Below, piece after piece: positions 47,117-59,005 of a stretch of DNA of 64,000 bases. Source of the stretch: Acanthochlamys bracteata (taxonomy: Eukaryota; Streptophyta; Magnoliopsida; Pandanales; Velloziaceae). Under the pieces are notes generated by a model, which was given only the letters and a program-made list of their open reading frames with translations, was not told the origin of the DNA and ran no database searches. Position numbers and translations under genes: made by a program. The stretch is taken from the NCBI GenBank assembly GCA_019914995.1, contig CM034135.1:1986501-2050500 (forward strand), given 5' to 3'. Each line of letters starts with the position of its first letter. The stretch's first letter is position 1.

Positions 47117-49674
47117 TGCCTGAGACTTCGCCGTCTTTTACAACTAATACTATTGATGAACTTAGAGTTACTTGTAGCCACCGTCGGTCGTCAGGTATGA
47201 AAATGTGATATTTGTGGGGGTTCTTTGTAGAAGAGGTGCACACGCGAAACAGAAGATTGTTAGCCACCGTCGGTCATATGAATGGCAACGCCGGTGACAT
47301 GGTGGAAGATGAACCTTCCAAGATTTGAGCTTTACGACGTCGTTGTAAGTAACGCCGACTAATGGTATTTTGTGCTCTGAAGTTGCGTGACACCGACAGA
47401 GAGTGATGTCGACAGCCAAGCATATCTGCTATTGACTTGATGTTGTCTGTCTGATAGCTTTCTCATTCAAGAGAGCGACTGATAAAGATTTTTAATCAAA
47501 TATTGGCACGATGGAAAAAAATTAGGCAATTGCCCTGTTAAAGGGGAGATACAAGAGAAACAAAATAAGTTGAGAAGCAAAATCATTCATTTAATTGTTG
47601 CAATAAACCTATCAATATCTTCTGGATATTTAGAATCACAACTGGTCATCTTCAACCACTCATACCATGGCACCGGATATCATTTGATCCTTAACGAGTG
47701 CAACCAATAGACTACACCAAAAGCTACTAGAAAGAGTACCCATATTTTTGTTTTGCTCTTCTCAGTCTTCAGTAAATAGTTCTTTTATTGCTGTGGGAAA
47801 ATTCTGTAATATGTACAACATATAGATTGTTGTATTTGCTCTCAATATTGGCAGTTGGAGAAGTTTCAAAGGATGATCTAAAATGTTGGATGAAGCCAAA
47901 AGGTAACGCAACTTACAGCTTATAGCAACTTTCTGGCTTCTTGTTGAAATACCTGATACGGATCTCGTATTTCTCCTCCATTTGATGGTTGGTGAATTTC
48001 CTAGAAGAAAATTCAGATTGTAAGACGTTGTCATTGTAATATTGACAAATTACTTATGCATTCACAAAATTTCATGAACTTTCCCTGGAATATATCAAAG
48101 CAAATAAAGCTTCAACAGATACAACATCTCAGGTTTTAACCAGTGACCGTGTTCTTGACATCTCTGCTGCTGATTGGACTTGCATTTCACTTATGATTCT
48201 CTACTATATATTTATCGTAGAGGTCAGAACTATAATTACAATCTATACTGACAAAAAAAATGCAGATTTTTTTTTTCATTCATAGTGTTATGCGAGTGGC
48301 CTAAATCAAGGGGAAGAAACAGAGAAACAACCAAAGGCAAGTTGGCATACTTGTTGTTGCAGTATCACCATCAACACTTTATGCCATGATCACAATCCAT
48401 CAAAATTTATATAATATTATGTTACTTAAAAAAAACTACACATTTAACATTGTGGAAAAGCAGTGCGTGAAGGATCATATAAAAACGTTTTTATCACAAC
48501 ATACTGATTGCCAATAATTATAATTTTGACTACCTTATGCTATGACAAATTTTGTTTCACACTCAATGTATCTCTTTCTTCTTTCAGTCATAATTTCACA
48601 TCCATATTTCTTTAGCACCAGAGGCCTTTATCCAGATCTCAGTTTTTGGCATGGGTATGCAGATTAAAAAAAAAAGAAAAAAAAAAAAGATTAAAATCCT
48701 TCATTTTTCTTCATATGTTGCTTATAAACTATTCCAAGTTCAATAAGAACCTCTCATGTGCCACATTGGGTTTTTTAATTCTATGCTAATACTAGTAAAT
48801 TTTGATATACCACACAGAAAGCTGAAAGTATCTCTATTGGTGCCTTTTTCTTGCTTAAAGTCATTTGCTTTTCATTAAGTTTATGAGGTTGAGACTGAAC
48901 TGGAAGTTTAATGAATTATCTGCATTCATTCATTATTAGTGTAACTGGAAAGCTGTAGGGAGACACCATGAAACCATCTTATTTGATTCTTTCAGAAAAC
49001 TCTAGGTCTGAAAGAAACATAGATTCTACATGCAAGTCATATGTATAGCTCAACTTATTTTCTGCAATTCTTGCCTGAAAGCTTGACAACCTTCACTTGT
49101 TTTAATGTCTTTTTAACCCTGATGGATTGAGTGCATTTACTTGACCCTAGTTGAAAGCCACCACAAATTTTCTAAGATTTTCAGCTTAATAAGATATTTT
49201 TTTCTATGACTGATTGGATTTTGTGTGGTTTAAGTTAAAGCAAAATCTTTTTATTTATGACAAATCCATATTTATGTTTTAGAAATGAGGAAGTAATTCA
49301 ACTTGAAGCAAAATCACCAAAAAGAGATGACCGAATAACAAGGGCAGGCTATAGTTAACATCACAACACTCCAAAACCATTCATTTATTTCTGGTAAGCA
49401 ATTCTCTCGACCTCTCACACATGGGAGCTGGAATGCGATATAACTGACAGAATCATATATGAGCTACAGACACGTTGGTACTTTAAACCAAATCCCTTAC
49501 TCCTCCAATAACCACTCATCGTTAGAGAACAGTCAAATTCAAAAACTCTTCTGGTAAACATGTAATATCATGTACTTTCTAGGACATTAGTTCACATTTG
49601 GTAGTATATATATGAGTGTTTCTCTTCCTTGAAACTAAGTTCAACCTTGCGATACACAAACAAAAGCAAACAAG
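47117..49674. other. Mostly non-coding intergenic DNA
   Basis: Two coding-like minus-strand patches lie at about 47587-47667 (YEWLKMTSCDSKYPEDIDRF, then a stop) and about 47680-47790 (a hydrophobic KIWVLFLVAFGVVYW segment, then a stop). They are in different frames and unidentified. Sequence from 48060 to 49600 shows nothing recognisable. A TATATATA at 49605-49612 probably serves the next ORF. Confidence 0.5.
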
Positions 49675-49956
49675 ATGACAGGGATGCAGTTGGCTAACCT
49701 TCTTGCTGAGGTTGCACGGAGCTCACAACGATCCCGCAGAGCTCCTTTATCAGCTGTGGCACCACAGAGGTTCATCACAGTTGCCAGACAGCGCACCTGT
49801 GTCAGCTTAGATCCAATCATGGAGGAAGATGTAATGAACACCACAGATAATCATGCTTCACCACCTCCATCCTCATCGTCAAAGTCTTTCTTCTACTCCT
49901 CACATCATGAGAAGAATCCTGCATGGGAAGCGGATCAAAAAGAGGCCATGTTTTAG
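49675..49956 (+). CDS. Small unknown protein, 93 residues
   Basis: A single uninterrupted frame starts at ATG 49675, about 65 bp after a good TATA box (TATATATA at 49605-49612), as expected for a short intronless gene. The product begins MTGMQLANLLAEVARSSQRS and is rich in Ser, Arg and Ala. The centre reads VAPQRFITVARQRTCVSLDP, followed by an acidic IMEEDV, a Ser/Pro-rich stretch and a charged end (WEADQKEAMF). The central motif resembles the minus-strand ORF at 46997-47116. There is no signal peptide or membrane segment. I do not recognise the family; codon composition and promoter context support a real gene. Confidence 0.6.
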   Translation: MTGMQLANLLAEVARSSQRSRRAPLSAVAPQRFITVARQRTCVSLDPIMEEDVMNTTDNHASPPPSSSSKSFFYSSHHEKNPAWEADQKEAMF

Positions 49957-50745
49957 TTACAAGATGTAAGGATTAATATGAACCATATAAGCTAGTAACC
50001 ACACCCAGCACTTACCCTTCACCTGAATGTAGAGATTAGTGCCTTCCAATTTTTGGAACCGAAACTGTAACTAGATTTGTGTACTGGGCATATCAATTGC
50101 ATCAGAACTTTTGAGATGTCAGATTATTTCATAACCCCCTAATGAAGCATATATTTTTATTTGGATAGCGTATAAAAGATTTTTTTCCTGGTATTATGAA
50201 GCCAGCCATCATTGTGAACTTATCAAATCCAAATGTAGAGTATTATGATCTGGCAGAGAAATCATACGAGAAAAGAAGCAAAAAAAGCAAACTACTTCAC
50301 TTGACAGCAGACCATATGCTTGTACAAATTCAGTATAATCAACTTCATAGTAAATTATCTAAGGCACTAAATAAACGCTACAAAGAACATTTTCTTTATT
50401 TCAATTTTTTTGTTGTGTTTACATCCAACATCCACAATAACATAAATAAAAAGTTTAACCTGAAACCAACGACGTAGAACCAACAACTATGTACTCAAAC
50501 AAAAACGACCCTTAATAGTAGCATCTTCACAAGTCAACTGAACCAACACTAGATGAATCAAGCAGTCAGTTAGCAAGTAACGGTTTGTGTTCTTCTTTCA
50601 ATTAACAAAACTCACTCCACTATTTTCCTCATCATTCTCCTTCTCATTCACAAGATCATCGTCATCATAAATAGTCTTCGTCTTCATCAAAGTTGTTTCA
50701 TCATCATCTTCTTCTTCTTCTTCAATGCCACAAACTTGCTGCTTT
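49957..50745. other. Intergenic spacer
   Basis: No gene is recognisable. A TC/ATC-rich stretch (CATCATCTTCTTCTTCTTC near 50700) is simple sequence or, read on the minus strand, the acidic Glu/Asp tail region of the adjoining PPR remnant. Confidence 0.5.
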
Positions 50746-51401
50746 TTACTTCATATAATTAACCGTACCTTGTTTTGCTTCATGAGATTTGGTATCTGCA
50801 AAGCCCTCATAGTTCATGTGATCATCATAAACCTTACTGCCCTTTGGATAAGATCTACTGTCACCAACATTTAGCTTCCTCTTGTTCTTCAGGTGTCTAA
50901 TAGCCAATGATAGCAAGATGTTCTTTGCCTTCCGATCAGGTAGAAGTCCATTAGAAGCCACTTCTTTATACAAGTAACTGTACTTCCAAAATCCGAAAAT
51001 TTCCCATGTACATCCATGATGATGGTAAAAATAGTCTGATTTGGTGCAGCACTCCACATGCTCATCCTCTCATATACTCACATCACTTTCTCAATGCTAT
51101 TTGTTTTCATGTAGCCTTTCATTAGAGTTCCATAAAGAACCACAATTGGCTGAAAACCATTTTGCTTTATCCTTTGAAAGAACTTCTCTGCTCCATCTAT
51201 ATGAGATGCATTCACATATGCAGAAAGCTCTGTGACATAAGAGTAAAAGTCAGGGTAGCATGTTGTCCAAGGCAAAAACAAAGGATGAAGTTGCAAAACA
51301 ATGAACTGAAGCTTGCAGACTCGATAAAGGATAGCAGGAATTACTTGTCTCTTCTCATACTCTTGAACACAATCAACAACAAAGACCATAGTGTTAAACA
51401 T
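50746..51401 (-). pseudogene. P-type PPR protein pseudogene (C-terminal remnant)
   Basis: Minus-strand sequence from about 51250 reads ASHIDGAEKFFQRIKQNGFQ, then VLYGTLMKGYMKTNSIEKVM, two adjoining PPR helices. An in-frame TGA at 51078-51080 interrupts, after which VYERM and NQTIFT continue the same repeat array. Further shifts follow: NGLLPDRKAKNILLSLA is in another frame, ending with SYPKGSKVYDDHMNYEGFAD. This order resembles the C-terminus of chloroplast-type PPR protein At3g59040. The rest of the gene (about ten repeats) is missing upstream. It is a truncated, non-functional host gene copy. Confidence 0.8.
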
Positions 51402-52753
51402 TCACGTGCTAACATATTTATTAACTACAGAACCAAGTTTTCAGGTTCTAAAAGCTCAAATACACTGAAATTCTAAAAGCAAACAATCAATTGCAAATAA
51501 AAACTGGACTTTCTTGGTAAAACTAGTTAAAATGGCAAGCTACTCCGTCCGACATTACATATTCTATTTAACGATCAATTCAAGGGATGACAAACGGTTC
51601 ATTTCAAGTAAAACTAGAAACTTGAAGCAAGCAGCCATAAAAATCCTGACTTTGAGACTGAATTCTTTGTGGGCAAAGGTATAGAACACGGGAAAGAGAA
51701 GCTTACTATAGATTAGAAGAGAGGGCTAACAAAGACCGAGACCTCATTGTTTCCATTTCAAAGAAGAGAGAGAGAGAGAGTGGAGACGAAACAAAACCTT
51801 CTGCTCTAAAACCCCCCAAATCCCACCGGGTTTTGCTTGCTGTCTTAGTCACTCAGGAAGAGAACGGGTAGGGTATGGTTAATGGATGTAAACCCGACCC
51901 ATTTACCAAAACAGAATCCAAATACATAAAAAGGATCTTTTTTTCCTGGTAGAACATCTATAGTGCCAATATATTCTCTGGCCAAATTGCCGTAAACGGG
52001 TTGGATAAATTGTTTAGTGGCTTCTAAACAATATCCACATCATAGATAGACGTTGTACATTTTTATTTCATAGCGAAAACTTTCATATGTAGAGAAAGAA
52101 AACTGAAAAACCGATGTCAATAAAAAAAAAAACCTCTGATCAATTGTGTACAGTTAGTTATAAGGTGTAGCACCATTACTCCATTAGGGCAAATTTTAAA
52201 TACAGGTAAATAAATTTCACAAAAACAAATATAAAAAGTAAAACTATTTTAAAATTAAAGTTTATTTTTTGTGTTTCACTTTATTTTTTTAATGTGAATT
52301 AGAAATAAATTTTTTAAATTGTAGAGTAAACTAGAATAAATATATCAATTTAAAATATAATATAAAACTTATTTTATGTTTAAAAACATAAATTGTTCAA
52401 AATTTTAATTTTAGCTAGAATAATAAAATTTTGGATATTTAAAACATGCTCTTAATGCAACACTAGAATACAAAGAGTTGCAAAATTTCAAAACCAGAAA
52501 TTCCAAAAAACACAGTAAAATACCATAACCAAATTTTATTACTATACTTCAATAAATGAAAACTCCACTCTTATACACTGTTCATCAACATTTTCAGTAT
52601 TGCATCGTGACATACAATTTATTCCATTAGAAACATCGAAAAAGCCCATAGAAAAGCAGAAACTTTTCAGTAGCTTTTCCGCGAGCATCTAAAGGAATAC
52701 CTAATAAACCACTTCTCATCCGGCATCTGCAACTCAATATTACCATTTACCAA
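51402..52753. other. Intergenic, AT-rich, with GA repeat
   Basis: A (GA)n run sits at about 51764-51780. The stretch at 52190-52440 is AT-rich and resembles the dispersed AT-rich repeat. No coding signal is seen. Confidence 0.55.
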
Positions 52754-55700
52754 TTAAATTCGAGAAATTAGTAAGGGAACGGATACTGATTCCGTTTCTT
52801 CTCCCATAGCTGGGTGGAACAATTCCAGATCACCATATCTCTCAAGGACACGCATTCGGCACTCTTCTGCAGCCATCAGCCCAGTTTCAAAGGCACCATG
52901 CACAGTGCCGGTATATTTCATGCTTGTGGCTTCCCCTGCAAAGAAGAGGTTGTCAACTGGAATACGCAGTCTCTCATAAAGACCATGGGGTTTTCCAACT
53001 CCATCATAGCTGTATGAGCCGAGTGAGTTCACATCTGTTCCCCAATGAGAAACTTTGAATTGAACCTGTGATCGACAGTTTAGACAGTCAAAGAAAGAAC
53101 TTACATTCTGCAGGTTATTGCAAAGATGCATACACACCAAAGTGTGGTAAAGATCCTCAAGTTAGATAAACGAACATGACAATCCTAGCATCAGTCATGG
53201 GAAAACATGACAAACAAGAAAATCCAATACCTACCGGTTCAGATGCATCTGGTAGAATTTCTTTTAGCTGACGATAGGCGAACTTAGCAGCAGCTTCATC
53301 AGACATCTTTTCAATGTCATGCGCAAGCCGACCTGCAGGCATGTAAACAAGGACCGGGTGACCCGTTGCCTTGTGAAGATTAAGGAAATAACTGCAACCA
53401 TATGAAGTGGACGAGACCACCCCTAGGAACTCTACATTTGGCCAGAAAACCTTGTCAAAATGCAATGCAATCTTGTTCTCGGTTCCAACTGCAAGATCTG
53501 CTATTGCTTCCTCCTTCCAAGCTGGAAGCTCTGGCTCAAACTTAATCGTATTGGCTTTCAGAACACCTAATGGGACAGTAATAATAGCAGCATCCGCGAC
53601 AAATGTTTTACCATTGTCCACAGTGACTTCTACTCCCTTCTTACCCCGTATTATTTTTGTTACCCTATAGCATACTAGAGTTTTGAGAATAATGAAAATG
53701 CTTTATGAATTGGACTAAGTAAGAAAAAGTTCCAATACAAGAATACCTGTGGTTCAGACGAATGTCAAGCCCTCTTGCAAGAGTGTTTATAACAGGACGA
53801 TAACCTCGAACCATAAGACCATGACCACCAGGGAGTAAAACTTCCTGCATTTTCCAAATTCAAAGCATACTAAGTGGAAGAAAAAATATTCAGAGAAACC
53901 AGATTTTGCATCTAAACAAGAATTCATGTTGGGACCTATATACAAGTCTATCACTTGCCTGATCCCAGTATTTCAGCGAGATATTGTGTGCATCAGCAGC
54001 AAACCAGCCCTCCATTCGGCACAAGTACCACTGCAGAACCTTAAATGCCAATCCTTCTTGCCTGCAAGTAATCACAATTGTGTATTACTTATTATCAAAT
54101 TTAGTACTAACGAAAAGGGGCTCTATGCACAAAACAAATAATTACTCATACCTCAAATCTGGTCGCCTCTCCAAAACAATGCTAATAGCATTAGCTATGG
54201 GCATGTCATCACTAAATTCTTGTCTCAGCCTGCTCGCCTGTAAAATAAAATCCAGATGAGAACTTCTAAAACTTAACTTTGCAAGAAGAAATTAGTAGAA
54301 GAGATCCTAAAGGAAAGAACGTGCCTCCTTTAATATAGTCTCAAACACATCACCGATCCTTTTGACCAACTCTTGTGGGACTTGATGGCCATCAGTATCA
54401 TAAAGTGCATAGCTAGAACAAATCTCCCGAGATTAGTGTCTACTTTATTAAACCAATCCTTCACGCTTGATACATAGTATGTCACACCCCCTGTACAAGA
54501 TGAAATGCTTACCTCTCCAGGTCATGGTCAAATAACACAGAGTCGTCACCGCTTGTCCGGTACAGTGGGAGACCAAGTCTGCTGATCAATGGTGCTAGGG
54601 GGTTCTCTTCACAGACACCATGCAACCTATGAAAATAAAAATTTCAGATGCTTTTATAAACATATGGTTGAAGAATAGAGCCTGTAACTCTAAACTGGAA
54701 TTCAGACTCATATCACCTACCAAGAGGCACCCATGTCAACAGGGAAGCCAAAAGAGTAGTCGGTGCAAACTCGGCCACCAACTCTCTCTCTTGATTCCAA
54801 CAGAAGAACCTAATTGCAAATCAACTACTTTTAGCAAAATAAAGGAATAAAGACGATAATGCTCGAAATGATAAGATGAAAATCAATCTGATCCCTAGGA
54901 ACTCCTATGTACCTGAAAGGATGCATTTTGAAGTGCACGAGCTGCAGCAATACCTGCAAAACCAGCACCAATGACAATCGCAGACGGGGCAATAGACTCC
55001 GTTCTGCCAACATGTGAAGCTGCAGGCACAATAAATAAATTAAGAAACCTTGTAGAGTGAGCTCTATATTGATGTTCTATAAGCAATTTTAAGTCAGCAA
55101 AAGCAATAGTCTCAATACTTAAGGCTTCTAATATCTGAAATCAGTTCAATTTGATTTAGTATGCATGTAAGGACCACTACTATAACAATCCATGACTACA
55201 AGTAAACCTTCCATATAATATGTATTGTTCGGAGTAACTACAAGCAAGTAACAACAGCTATCTGGAAATTACTCACAGCAAGACCAACTCTTTTCGTCCA
55301 ATTCAAACACTTAAAGACCTAATTAGAAAGCTGTCATTATAGAGACCATTAATAAATAGACAAATTGGGACCACCAGCATCTCTACCAACAGGGCAATAG
55401 CCCCATTAATTTTCCATACATAAAGACAAACAAGTAGCATACAAGCATGTATATTTGAAAAAATAATAATAATAAATCACGCTTTTCATACTCAATGACT
55501 CTGAATGAAAAAATCAATAACGAAGTTAAATGAGTTTCCAACGAAAATCAGTCAATTTTGGTTCACAGAGTTGGAAATAAAATAGAACAGATTGCGCCTT
55601 ATTGTTTTGACTCTATCCCCTAACGATTACAGAAAAATACTACAATCAAAGCTCACTCTTCCAATAAAAAAATTGAAAAATCAGAGATTAATACTTCAAC

Positions 55701-55838
55701 AATCATCCGATTCACCAAAATTGCACCAAAAAATTACTCTATAGAAAAGAAGAAAAAAACAACAACAACAACAATCTAAAGGTTAAAATAAAGCTCAATG
55801 GTACCTTTGTTGGTAGCAATCTGTCTACGGTTCTCCAT
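52754..55838 (-). CDS. PAO2: Peroxisomal-type polyamine oxidase (PAO2/3/4 clade)
   Basis: Ten exons join in phase: 55805-55838, 54913-55019, 54721-54809, 54513-54626, 54325-54412, 54152-54237, 53959-54061, 53747-53844, 53235-53664 and 52754-53065, giving 486 residues. The FAD-binding site is [15 protein letters not shown] with GGRV after it. The substrate-channel region includes [15 protein letters not shown], and the flavin-contact C-terminal motif is [20 protein letters not shown]. The protein ends SRI, a variant of the SRL/SRM peroxisomal targeting tripeptide of this clade. These enzymes oxidise spermine and spermidine back toward putrescine, making 3-aminopropanal and H2O2. Intron 7 uses a GC donor (CAG|GCAAGT), and intron 5 apparently GAG|GCACGT. 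The leader contains upstream ATGs. PAO2 versus PAO3/4 is not settled. Confidence 0.94.
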
Positions 55839-56400
55839 AGTAGCACCTCTCGATCGACAACGGCAACCAGTGATCAACAGTTGAATGATTCCTTGAATTA
55901 AGAATCGCTGGTGGTAACTGTGGTGAGTACTGAAGAATAAAAATCAAAAGACAGCTTATAAAGTGGTTCGAATTCGCGTGTAAACCCAGGTTTACGAAAC
56001 TGCTCATGCGTATATGAATTCTCTCCTCAAAAAGTCAGCAGATCAAATCATCAAAGAGAAGAAACCAAATCTCGAAATTCGAAATTCAGCCTCGATATCT
56101 TGAAATCAATCGATCGGAACTCTATCGTAAAACCCAAACTTCCCAGCAAAAATTGGAAATTTTCTTGGGGAAGAAAAAAAGGAGAAGAAAAAAGTTGAAA
56201 ACCTTTATGAACTGTTACGAAGAGAGAAGAACTGGAGAAGAAGATGTAAAGTTTCGAGCGGGTTCTGGATACCTCCCCGTTCTTTCCTTGGCTGCCAGAT
56301 TTATAGCTTTTTTTGCGCGTTGGGTAGCTGGATATCATCACGCCATGTGAGTTTAAGCTTGCATTTAGCTTACCGGGCTGGGCCCTGTTAGGGATATTCT
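55839..56400 (-). promoter_or_regulatory. Polyamine oxidase leader and promoter, with upstream ATGs
   Basis: Upstream of the start at 55838 the minus strand has a minimal M-I-stop frame at 56043-56051. A 60-codon frame starts at 56007 and terminates at 55825, overlapping the main start out of frame. A TGGGCC lies near 56378. A leader intron could remove some of this. Upstream-ORF control is reported for plant PAO2 genes, so the arrangement is plausible. Confidence 0.45.
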
Positions 56401-58124
56401 AAATTCGTGAAAGTTATTTGAAACGTATTTCTAAAATATTTTTTCAAATTTTAAAATATTTTATAAAAAAATATATTATTTTTTATCTTCAATTAATAAT
56501 AAAATCAAACTTAAAAGTTTTATAAAATATAATCTTTTTATATTTTAAATTTTTAAATAAATTAAGGTCGAACTAGAGGAACCTAATTTTTTGTGTTTCA
56601 TTACACGACCCAATCTTATAAAATAAAATTCGATAAAAATAAAATCTAAAATAATATTTAAAATAAATAAAATAAAATTTAATATAAAAATAAAATTTGA
56701 ATTAATAATTAAAATATATAAAATGATGAAATTTAAAATTTGAAAAAAAATTAAATTAAATATATTTGAAATAAACCCTAAACTATGTTAGTAGAAAACG
56801 CGAACAATTTGAGAGATGCAAAGAGAAAAAAAAATCTGTAAATAGAGTATATTTGTAATTTATTTATAATTACAAGATATTATAATAATCGTTTTTAGTC
56901 ATTTATTTTAAAACATAAAAATTAACTCATTATTATTTACTTATTTTTCAGTTCAATTTATCATATTACTTATAGTAATTTTTTTAAATAAACTACTTTC
57001 TAATAAATTAAGTCTTTAATTAAGAGAACATACACAATGTCTCAATCACGTAATATTCTGGCAACGTCGTAGGAAAAGTGAAACTTGATCACGGCTCTGG
57101 TGGTTTGCTGTAGTTCAAAGTAATCACAACCGTTGAATTGAGAGATGGACGGTTTGATGTGGACCCCATTTTGGTTGAGACTTTTTTAAAAATATTTAGA
57201 ATACTTTTGAAAAGTATTTTTTTAATCCAAACTATGTTTATTTAATTTCAAAAAATAAATATTATTTTTATCTACAAAATAAATAATAAATTATTGAGTA
57301 AAAGTTTTATATTTTCTAAAATTTAAATAAATTTGATAAAATTTATAAAAAATTATTAAGAAATATGAATTGAAAATTTAACAACTACTTTATAAAAACA
57401 TAATACCAAACATTTTTTAGTTTCTAACTTTTTGTGTATATGAAGTTGGATAAATTCATATGAATACGAAATTTCATCTTACTTTAAAAAAAAAAAGAAA
57501 AGAAAATTTGATCGAGCTATTAACCTTATATTCGAATATTGCTTTTTTTATTTGAACATAAATTTCTTTTTTTGAAAAAAAAATTGTTTAAACATTGAAT
57601 TATAAAAATAATATAGAAAATCATCTAAAAATAATTATTTAATAAAAGATTGTCACACTTAAAGATGTATTAACTTAAGAAGCGATTTGGCACTCCATTT
57701 TATTTTAATTTTAATTTTTGTTATTTAAAAATTTTGAAATTTAAAATTGTATTTATAGAATTTTTATATATATAGTTTTTATTCATATTGAGATTAAAAA
57801 AATAAATTATTTTCTTCAAAATGTTTTTAATTCCTAAATCTAAATTGAATCTTAAGTCTACTAAAATCAACAGAAAAAAGAAGATAGAGACTGTATCCAT
57901 TTTTTGAGGATGATTCGGTCGCTTTCATTTTCTTCCAAACCTTATTGTGTTTGTGGCCGGAAATTCGAGATTCAAGTTTGAAGGCAACATCATCTAATAA
58001 GGGCATGTGAAACATGTACAATTATTTTACTTCCATTCTCCAAATTTTAAATATAATTATTTTATATACTTCAATTATTATTTAAAAAAAATGTTTTAAC
58101 TAAAAAAATTGTTTTGCAATGTTT

Positions 58125-58350
58125 ATCAAAAAATTTTTATAATAGTTTACGTTCGAAAAAATAATTTTAAATTTTATATTCTTTAATATATATCTTATAA
58201 ATTTATTTAAATTTTAGAAAGTAAAAAAAAATTTTACTTAATGAAATTTTTATTACATATTTTATTTTATTAAAAAATAAAAAATAAAAATATTTTTATT
58301 TTAAAAATATTTTTTATTTTAAAAAATATTATTTCATAAAAAATTTCTAA
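58125..58350 (+). repeat. AT-rich dispersed repeat, copy
   Basis: The order TTTATATTCTTTAATATATA, AAAAAATTTTACTTAATGAA, TTTTTATTACATATTTTATT and ATATTTTTTATTTTAAAAAA matches copies at 58790-59005 and 59855-60085. Composition alone could mislead, but the common order of non-simple blocks (TTTTACxxAATGAAA, TTATTACATAT) supports a real family. Confidence 0.6.
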
Positions 58351-58789
58351 ATTGCAAGAGTTGGTACGAAAGAATTCAAAAGAAAACGCCGTTGTCTAAT
58401 TAGATTTTCTTCCACGAGTAATTTCTTATATTTCATAAGCAATTAAGAAGTTGCAGATCTTAGTTTTACCAGCAAAATTGGGAAAACCAAAAAAAAAATC
58501 AAAGGAACAGGAATCTATGCATAAGCTGCTGAGTAGAACACTTCAATCTACAGTTGAAGAATGTTTTTATTAAAATTTATTCTTACAAACTAATTTTTTT
58601 AATAATTTTTTTTAAAAAAATTTTCAACTTGCGGATCACTTGCGTACAAGTAAACGCGCCCTAACCGACATGGAAGGACCTGATTCTATTGCTATTCAAT
58701 GAAAGAGATTGATGCATTTTTGGTTTCCTCTAACTTAGGTTGGAGAAAAATTTCATAACCTAACATTGAAGTTATTTGAAAGAGCTTTT

Positions 58790-59005
58790 CAAAAACTGCT
58801 TTAAAATTTTTTCTATTTTATATTTTTTAATATATATTTTATAAATATATATATAATTTATTTAAAATTTTAAAAAATGTAAAAAAATTTTACAAAATGA
58901 AAATCTTTTTATTACATATTTTTATTTTTTAAAATAAAAAAATATAATTTATTTTAAAAAAATAATATTTTTTATTTTAAAAAAATTTTATTTTATAAGC
59001 ACTTC
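58790..59005 (+). repeat. AT-rich dispersed repeat, fullest copy
   Basis: It runs from GCTTTAAAATTTTTTCTATT through TTTTACAAAATGAAAATC and TTATTACATATTTTTA to TTTTATTTTATAAGCACTTC. The AGCTTTT start and the AAGCACTT end suggest imperfect inverted termini around an AT-rich body, like a MITE without coding content. Confidence 0.65.

Noticed and set aside
46835-47200. Plus-strand open frame of 121 codons
   Set aside because: It is poly-Lys and low complexity at its start and is the antisense of the better minus-strand frame at 46997-47116.
55968-55990. tRNA-like GGTTCGAATTC box
   Set aside because: No matching A box or cloverleaf surrounds it; it lies in the polyamine oxidase leader.
56051-56341. 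96-codon minus-strand frame upstream of polyamine oxidase
   Set aside because: It probably straddles promoter and leader, with biased composition and no recognisable motif; not listed as a gene.
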